From the NCBI RefSeq assembly GCF_000346465.2, contig NC_034010.1, positions 15,229,248 through 15,293,247 of the forward strand: a stretch of 64,000 nucleotides of DNA. The letters are read 5' to 3'. This DNA is from Prunus persica (Eukaryota; Streptophyta; Magnoliopsida; Rosales; Rosaceae). Shown one piece after another: positions 57,215 through 64,000 of the stretch; positions within the stretch are counted from its first letter, which is position 1; every line of letters starts with the position of its first letter. The position numbers and the translations under genes were made by a program. The notes under the pieces were generated by a model. That model was not told the origin of the DNA. It did no database searches and was given only the letters and a program-made list of their open reading frames with translations.

Positions 57215-58483
57215 TGATAAGTCCATAAATTTACACATTTATGTCCTCTTCATTTGAAAAGGTGTACAATATATCTAGAAAGATATCTCGAAAGATAAGA
57301 CAAAACTCTACAATTTACATATTTTTACCGAATTTTCTTGGAGGAGGAACAACCCCAAACGTATGTACAAAGTAACTGACGAGTTATCCCAATCCAAGTA
57401 GGAAGAGGAGTCAATTACTTACCCATTTTGGATTTATGTTTTAATTAGATTTCACTTTATTTTTGGGTTGCTGTAAAAGCCCAGCTAGCGTAGGAAGAGA
57501 CGTGTGGTGTTTTATTTAAGCATGAGAAACAACTCCTTTGGGGGTTACACACACAAAGACTAGGAGGAATTGGAGACGCCGGAAGAGTACCTCAATTGGC
57601 TAAGTTTTATTGTTTCTTCCTTATGTTTTTATTTATATCGAATTCTATGATTATATGTAACTAATTTTCTTTTGTTAGGGCATGATGTAGCTCTAGTATG
57701 ATAATCTATTTTTCTTATTATACCCATTTATTAATTGCCATTTGATGTTGGATTCTTAATCACTGTGCTTTATAACTTGGTTGATTATCTTAATGCTTGA
57801 TCACCATCTAGACTTTTAATTGAGTTAATCAGATGCAAAGTAGAGTAAATACCATACTTAATTTGACGCTTGCTTCTTGTGATTAGGATTTGTAATTCGT
57901 CTAAGGTAAATACCATACTCCTAGGGTTTACATGCTTGTTGGAGGTTTTCACTTATGTTTATGTGTTTCTGTGTGTTGATATTTGACCTAAATACCATAG
58001 GTGAATTGCATGTAGGAATATACGAGTTAACCTAAATACCATAGGGTAATTCATGAAAAAGGAAAACTTAGCGGCGACATCAATTGGTTAGTTAATGGGT
58101 AGGTGAATAAGAGGCTATATCGGAGTACTAGTGGTGAAATCATTATCCTAGTGCTTTTATCAATTTGAATTTCTCATCTTGTGTTTCGTGATTTTCTACT
58201 TGTTTTGTCTTTTAATTTTGTTGGTAATTAAATCATTCTTTCACAAACCCCTTTTGTGTTTACGTGTGTATGCTACGTGTTTAATTTCTTGTTTATATAA
58301 TTAGAGTAGTTAAGGTATTTTGTGAAGTAAATTAGGTTAGACTAATTGGAAGTTGAACTCAATCCTCGTGGGAATGATCTCGTAATACTATATTACGATT
58401 GACCTTATGCACTTGCGAGTATAAGTTGTATTTAGACTAATCTTTATAATCTCCATTTTTTAGGTTGTCTAAAATTCACAACA
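57215..58483 (+). mobile_element. Solo LTR, about 1.27 kb
   Basis: Begins TGATAAGTCCATAAATTTAC and ends AAATTCACAACA. Flanks are AGTAC (57,210-57,214) and AGTAT (58,484-58,488), four of five bases matching. CTCGTGGGAATGATCTCG and CACTTGCGAGTA near the end are typical of the 3' part of gypsy-type LTRs. No coding. Confidence 0.6.
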
Positions 58484-58539
58484 AGTATTTCACATCTCCA
58501 CCCTGCCACATATGCACCATGCAAAAGCTGGGGGGCATT

Positions 58540-58843
58540 TGTGGGTGCATATGTTTCAGTGACCAATGAGCAGGTGACACATGGAAAAGGGAAATTCCCT
58601 AGGTCAATTAATTACCGCAATTGAATCCTATTTAATTAGGAAAATTATAATTGATTTAAGATGGGAATATCTCCCTAAATCAAGAATGAGATTTCCAATC
58701 TCCTATTTTTCGGTAAGAATAATCTTAATTAAACAAGGATTATTCTTCAAACCATAACTGACAACGAGCACTATAAATACATGGCTACATCACACATATG
58801 AGGTAATCCGATTTCTACCCTAGAAATTCCCTCTCTCTCACAC

Positions 58844-58914
<71 letters not shown>

Positions 58915-59098
58915 GGCATTGGCTACCAACACACACGGCTCTGGCCACCTGGTTCTATCGTACCGTAGAGAAAGCTCCGACTTTCTCTGTTATTTTTGTA
59001 TCTTCCGAAAGATCATCTAACTGACTTAGGCATCGGAGGGCCTTTGTTAACCACCCCCCCCTCCCCCCCCGGGCGGGTGTGGTCTATTTACTCCAACA
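58540..59098 (+). mobile_element. LTR remnant, about 0.56 kb
   Basis: A purine tract (AAGCTGGGGGGCATT) precedes TGTGGGTGCATATG; the block ends CTCCAACA. ACTATAAATACATGG (58,771) is a TATA box, and GGCATCGGAGGGCCTTTG near the end is a common gypsy LTR signature. No clear duplication. Confidence 0.5.
58842..58912. repeat. Compound (CA)n(CT)n microsatellite
   Basis: About 14 CA units followed by about 20 CT units. Confidence 0.92.
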
Positions 59099-59284
59099 TT
59101 TTTCATAGGGATCGAGGGAAAAAGAAGAAGGAAGTTCTAGGGTCAAAGAATTTACGTGTGATTATTCGCTGTGCAGAATTTTAGTCAAACAGTGGCCGCT
59201 AAAAAACTCTCTCTCATGGAAACATGTGTAGGTTCTTTTCAAAAAACATATAAGATCACCATAAAATAACAAAAATTCGTAAAA

Positions 59285-59386
59285 GGTTTGTAGCTCAAGT
59301 AGTTAAGAGCATTTTACACTGACATCCTTGGTCCGAGATTGGATTCACTGCTCCCCAAAAACTTTGTAATTATTTTTTTTTTTTAA
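59285..59386 (+). mobile_element. SINE-like, tRNA-derived element
   Basis: TAGCTCAAGTAGTTAAGAGC matches an A box and GGTCCGAGATTGGATTC a B box, at tRNA-like spacing, followed by a T-rich 3' tail. No clear duplication. Confidence 0.55.
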
Positions 59387-59389
59387 CAC

Positions 59390-60300
59390 CTTCTTTATTG
59401 TATTCAACACCCACCGGTACAACATACCCACACCCGAATTGCTAATAGGAGAGCCAACAAAGATAGACTAATTTCTTATTCTTCTTGGTGCTGTTGGACG
59501 TACCCAAGAATTTTTCAACGGAGGTGCAATTTTTAAAGGCTAAAAGCTTACCCAAAAAAAAAAAAATTAGACAACCAAATATCCTTATAATTTAAACAAT
59601 ACCAAAGTCATTCATAATTCATAGAAAAAAATAACATTAGAATTAACCTACAATTGTTACCGACAAGTATGATATTGATCATATGAATACAGAGATAGCC
59701 AAGTGAAAAAAACTAAAATAAAAAATATATTATTAAAAGAAAAACAAAACTGACGAGGCAGTTGCTGAAGAAGAAAAAAAAATTGAACAGATTTCATATT
59801 TTTTTTCTCTCTAGTTTAACGATGAATTACATTGGAACTTACTTTGAAAGCTTGATCGATCCAGAATTTTCTTTTTTGGCACAAAATTTGATCGATGAAT
59901 AAGTTTTTATAAAGACTTGGAATTCTCTCAACAAAAAAAAAAAAAAAAAGACTTTGAGAAGCTGGAAATGCCCCTCTTCTACTGCCCACCAGCTGTTCGA
60001 TTATTTGCTCCAAAGAAGCTCCAGGCAGCGGCTCTTTGCGCAGGCTGCAGCGCGCAAGGCTGTTTGGGTTCTTTTTTTTTTAAGTGATATGTCCAAAACG
60101 CATAGTTTTGGTCCAAGTGAAACCAAAATAAAAAAAATAAAAAGAAATAAAAAGAAAGGACCACCACTACCCACACCGGCCTACTCCCCAACCACATCCC
60201 TTTTTTCTCAATCCTCTTTTGCCTTCATCATCCATTAGCTTTTCTCTTTGTGCTTTTTTCATTATCATTGACTATCTCTCACTCTCTTAAATTGGTATAA
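59390..60300. other. Intergenic, AT-rich
   Basis: No gene seen. Confidence 0.5.
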
Positions 60301-60432
60301 GTAAATTCCATTACATTCATTCAACAACGACACCCAGAAAGGATCTTTCTTCCTCTCTGTATTCTTTTATTCATTTGGTGGAAACCCATTTGTTTTAGAG
60401 GCAAAAGAAGGGTTGTGAAGTGGACATAAGCC

Positions 60433-60507
60433 ATGGCAGCTCTAAAACCAGAAGAGATAAGCCATCCACCAATGGACCAACCCTCCACAATTTGTTTGGA
60501 AAATTAA
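60433..60507 (+). pseudogene. Possible 5' stub of a nucleobase-ascorbate transporter (NAT) gene
   Basis: A leader-like stretch is followed by MAALKPEEISHPPMDQ and then PSTICLEN and a stop. EISHPPMDQ matches the conserved start of plant NAT permeases; the normal continuation is absent, so this is a fragment or an unresolved first exon. Judged from memory of the family. Confidence 0.4.
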
Positions 60508-60509
60508 TT

Positions 60510-61570
60510 TCTCTCTCAAATTTCAAAGTTATTTCTCTTTATGCTTTAATTAACTAGGATGGATTATTGGGTTTTGGTTAATTGATTGAGTTTTTGTTTT
60601 GGTTATTTTGTATTGATTTTTTTGAATTTATTTATTTGTATATATTTTTAGTTTGTAATTAATTAATAAAGATTGTTGTGGTTTGATTAAATGATACATA
60701 TTTCAATGTTGTGTTTATTTGTATATAATTAACATGGTGAATTGGTTAATGTGATTAATATAGTGTTTTTAGCCTTTTTAAATATCGTTTTAGACTTTGA
60801 AATATTGTCCCTTCTTTGAAAAATTTCTAAGTTTGCCGCTGGTGGTGGGCATGTAAATCTGATGTTTCATGAAGACTTTTTTTTCATAGCTAAGATGTTT
60901 TGTAAGACTTGGGGATGGAGTTCTCTCGAAAAATAAAAAATAAAAAAAATGGTGGAAACACAAAAAATCTCTCCAAACATCATATCTTTTAATAGCAGCA
61001 GGAGAGGTTTACTTTCCTCTCTTCCGTGTACAATAAGACACCATTTTTCCGCTGACACTGGATAGTTTCTTCTCGCTTTACCAACGTAAGCCTGTTAAGG
61101 CATACATCGAATTGAATAAAAGTAATGCTAAATTGGTAATTGATACTTGAGTTGTCAAAGAGATCCCTGGTAAGGTCATCATAAGCCAAAATTTCAAATA
61201 TCATTGCTCTTTTGAGTTTTTTTTTTTCCCCTTGATGACCATATATATAACAGTGTGAGTGCATAACCTATAATCAATTTCAATCGTCGGTTGTTTATGA
61301 ATACTAATTTAAAATAAGAAAGAAGCTTTCATTCAATAAGGAACTGAAATACAACATTACAGAAATACTGGAACTCAACACACTGCATAAATGTCGCCTC
61401 ATTAAAACCTTACCTTCAAAAAAATTCAAGAAGAGAAAAATCTGGTGAAGGAAAAAGAGTACCACACTTGCTCAAAAAAAAATAAAGCAAACTAGTCATT
61501 ATTTCATCGACACCTCTTTATTTCTTTATATATTGGAGGGTCGTGTACTTGATATTCATTTGGAGAACAT
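60510..61570. other. Intergenic, AT-rich
   Basis: No gene seen; it includes the region downstream of the lectin gene. Confidence 0.5.
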
Positions 61571-61573
61571 CAA

Positions 61574-62986
61574 TCACAGGCTTTCTTGTTTGGTCTCATA
61601 CTTGAAGTTGTAGGAATTGACGCCACTGTAAACGCCATCGTCCATGGTGTGGGTAACCTGTTTGCCGTTGGTAAGCATATCCCGCTGAGTGTAGGAGAAT
61701 GGAACATCGCATGAGCCCCTAGTCGCCATCAGACTTACCTTCACCACAGACATTGGGGGCACAGCAACCTTGTACACAGTCTCTGCTACACTTTCAGAGG
61801 TGTCGGTTTCCCCCCACTGGATTTGTGTCCCAAATGCAGCGGATATTTCAATCTCTCCTTTTGCAATCAAAGGAACTCCAGTTTCAACATTAGTCTTGAG
61901 GCCCATCTTCATTGAAACGCTAGAATTCCAAGTAGTGCTTCGGGTGTCTTTGTACGAGAGCTTCAAGTCTATTGTGTTTTGTTCTCGAGTTTGGTTAACC
62001 GCGTCTCCGTTGGCCATGGTGACAACTCTTTGGCTATAGATCCTGGAGTCAAGGAGGCGAAAGTTGATGTTGTATATGCTCCTAGACACAACAAGCTCTT
62101 CCAGCTCCATGCACGCCTCTTTGATGATACTAGGGTCGCCAGCATTGAGACAGGAATCAAACCCATCCGTGGTCAGTCTAACGCAGAAATTATCGTTGCC
62201 CAAGTTGCGGAGAGCAACCTTGTTATTGTCAAGCTTAATAGGCCAAAACAACATGTCCTTGTTGATTTCGTTACCATCAAGATTGGAGTCGGCCCAGATC
62301 CAATTAGGGCTGCGCCTCCAGAACCTTCCAGAGAGATTGGATTTGATCCGAACACTCCCATCCCCATTAGAGAACACCTCGTTCCCCACACTGGATTGTC
62401 CAATGTCATTGGATGAGAATTGCAAGAAAGGGTTGCCATTAAACATGCTGGCGCTCAGGTATTTCCCATTGTCACCCTTGAAGGCGACGTGCTTGGGCAA
62501 TACCAACACCGTTTCCCAATCAACGATTAAGCAGGCGTCGCACAGCTCCGTGTTAGGATTCTCAGATCCTGCGTACAAGCACGAGTCTTGTGGCGGGTCT
62601 ACCCTCCATAAGCATGCATAGTGCCCGAGCTGGACGTGTCGAAATCGGACCCCTTGAGCAGGATCCTTATCGTCTACATAGACGGGCTCGAACAAGGTGC
62701 AAGACCATTTGGATTGGTCTTCCTCGGGTTCATTCGCGCCAGCAACAATCCAATAGTGGTTGACCGACCACCTGACCCAGTATTTATTGTTGTAGCTGCA
62801 TCTTATGTGCACCAGTCCCTTCCCGCCCTTTGCCATCTCCACATGGAACATTGCGTACGGACTAACGAGCTCTTCTCCGGAGAACTTGAGAAACCCATGA
62901 ATCTCCCCATCATCCTTTACGTAGCTCAAGTATTTGGCGTTGTACCTTGATTTCAACACCATACACCTTGGCAATGTGTCCACCAT
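61574..62986 (-). CDS. Amaranthin-type lectin fused to an aerolysin-like domain, 470 aa
   Basis: A single exon starting MVDTLPRCMVLKSRYNAKYL, with no signal peptide. Two agglutinin domains (about residues 8-145 and 150-295: NNKYWVRW, EEDQSKWSCTLFEPVYVD, FRHVQLGHYACL, LPKHVAFKGDNGKYLSAS, FWRRSPNWIWAD) are followed by an aerolysin/natterin-like region (about 300-470) with IQWGETDTSESV and a C-terminus DDGVYSGVNSYNFKYE. Compared with the gene at 16.3 kb it lacks the acidic insert. A TATA box lies about 120 bp upstream. A promoter/start fragment of a close relative lies at 42.85 kb. Role inferred from the family: glycan-binding, stress or defence-linked protein. Confidence 0.9.
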   Translation of the reverse strand: MVDTLPRCMVLKSRYNAKYLSYVKDDGEIHGFLKFSGEELVSPYAMFHVEMAKGGKGLVHIRCSYNNKYWVRWSVNHYWIVAGANEPEEDQSKWSCTLFEPVYVDDKDPAQGVRFRHVQLGHYACLWRVDPPQDSCLYAGSENPNTELCDACLIVDWETVLVLPKHVAFKGDNGKYLSASMFNGNPFLQFSSNDIGQSSVGNEVFSNGDGSVRIKSNLSGRFWRRSPNWIWADSNLDGNEINKDMLFWPIKLDNNKVALRNLGNDNFCVRLTTDGFDSCLNAGDPSIIKEACMELEELVVSRSIYNINFRLLDSRIYSQRVVTMANGDAVNQTREQNTIDLKLSYKDTRSTTWNSSVSMKMGLKTNVETGVPLIAKGEIEISAAFGTQIQWGETDTSESVAETVYKVAVPPMSVVKVSLMATRGSCDVPFSYTQRDMLTNGKQVTHTMDDGVYSGVNSYNFKYETKQESL

Positions 62987-63101
62987 TTTCTCTTAATTAA
63001 TTCTAGAAACAAATTAATGCCAAATCTCACTCTGTAGCTATATAGTATGTATAGCTACTCTCGGTCAGTCCCCACTCTAAGTGAAGTGAACATGCTAGCG
63101 A

Positions 63102-63109
63102 TATTTATA
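63102..63109 (-). promoter_or_regulatory. TATA box of the 62.9-kb lectin gene
   Basis: TATAAATA on the minus strand (CCACTATAAATATCGCTAGC context), shared with the fragment at 42.86 kb. Confidence 0.6.
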
Positions 63110-63111
63110 GT

Positions 63112-64000
63112 GGATAAGGGTGGGAGATGATCATCTTCATGAAAGAATTTGAAAAAGAATGGAAAGGTTGTGCAGAGAGTGGTTTTTTTTTTTATAATAA
63201 TTTTTTTTAATGGGGAAATGATATGTTATTAAGAAACTTGAGAAACAAGCAAATCCTGAAGCATATCATGAGGGAACACAACACAAAAAACATCATGAGA
63301 AGATCCCAGGCCTAAAGAATGATGGGATATATTATATATAGGAATGATATTATTGGTGGTGGGTACGGTTATGTGGGAGTAGTAATAGGTAAGAGAAGAA
63401 ACTTGTTCTCTTGTGATAATCAAACGACAGAAAGTAGTGGGACAGTATCTTTGATAATGATGATGTTTCTTACTCAAGGTCTAAAATATCGGGAGTTTTG
63501 GAAATATCGGTGGTCCAAAAATACGGATATATCGATGGAAATATCGAGGAAATATTGATATCGATAAAAATTGAATAAAAATCACGAAAATTGTGAGAAA
63601 AACTTGAAAATTTTTATTGAAACTTTAGAGGATGTTTACTTAGTCAATTGTCTATTAATATATTACACTTGATACATATGATAAAATATATGAGCTTAAC
63701 CCAAAAAACAAAGATAAAATGTATGAGTAACTTAGTACCACATAGAAAGAATTCCTATTAAAATTCAAACTTAGTATCACATATGATGAACAGTATTAAA
63801 ACTCGAAGTGAATAATAATAAAATTCCATAATATAAAACAACAATAAAATACTACTCCATTATAAAATAATAAATAACATTAAATATATGCTTAAATTTA
63901 TTCTTAGGGAATTTTTTTAATATGGAAATTTATCTTAGATAATATTAGCTTGCAGACATTTTTAAAGACCTTATAAATATTACAAACTGAAGATATAGAC
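63112..64000. other. Intergenic, AT-rich, with an ATATCG-rich stretch
   Basis: 63,485-63,570 repeats AAATATCG/ATATCGATG motifs and looks like repeat debris. No gene. Confidence 0.5.

Noticed and set aside
59285..59386. A true tRNA gene
   Set aside because: A and B boxes are present but no acceptor stem or clover-leaf could be formed; SINE-like is more likely.

Overview
This is nuclear DNA of a flowering plant, most likely a eudicot of the rose family. Genes are intron-split or sit in AT-rich DNA, and most of the window is nested plant transposable elements. The rose-family guess rests on two amaranthin-type lectins fused to an aerolysin-like domain, a family described from apple and relatives; it is an inference, not something the bases prove.

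Layout. 1-1.35 kb holds the 3' part of a tapetum-type bHLH transcription factor gene, and a decayed second copy lies at 12.86-14.81 kb in the same orientation. Between them are a 6.8-kb PIF/Harbinger element (1596-8369, TAA target duplication), itself split by a 2.59-kb insertion that carries seven 95-bp hairpin repeats, and a small LYR-motif protein gene (minus strand, 11.5 kb). An amaranthin/aerolysin-like lectin gene lies at 16.3-17.8 kb and a relative at 61.6-63.0 kb. A promoter plus start-codon fragment of a third copy sits at 42.85-42.98 kb.

17.9-24.7 kb is degenerate Copia and Harbinger material. 24,766-38,140 is a 13.4-kb CACTA (En/Spm) element with matching ends and a 3-bp AAT duplication. 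It encodes a seven-exon, 718-codon Spm-type protein joined to a Ulp1-like cysteine protease domain (reading frame intact across all splice junctions I could place), followed by a damaged TNP2 transposase. All its non-coding parts, introns included, are filled with CGTCG/CGACG motifs spaced about 21 bp. It also carries a broken, internally deleted piece of the gene for proteasome subunit RPN6. This element is the most unusual part of the window.

38.8-57 kb is a nest: an old LINE, a Ty3/gypsy fragment, a second Harbinger element inserted in the gypsy reverse transcriptase, a 6-kb LINE inserted in that Harbinger element, and an inversion of about 0.9 kb that flipped one Harbinger end together with part of the gypsy element. 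56.8-59.1 kb holds LTR remnants. A SINE-like sequence and a possible 5' stub of a nucleobase-ascorbate transporter gene precede the second lectin gene.

Apart from the first bHLH gene (cut by the window edge), the LYR gene, the two lectin genes and the CACTA protein gene, every coding region I can see is broken.
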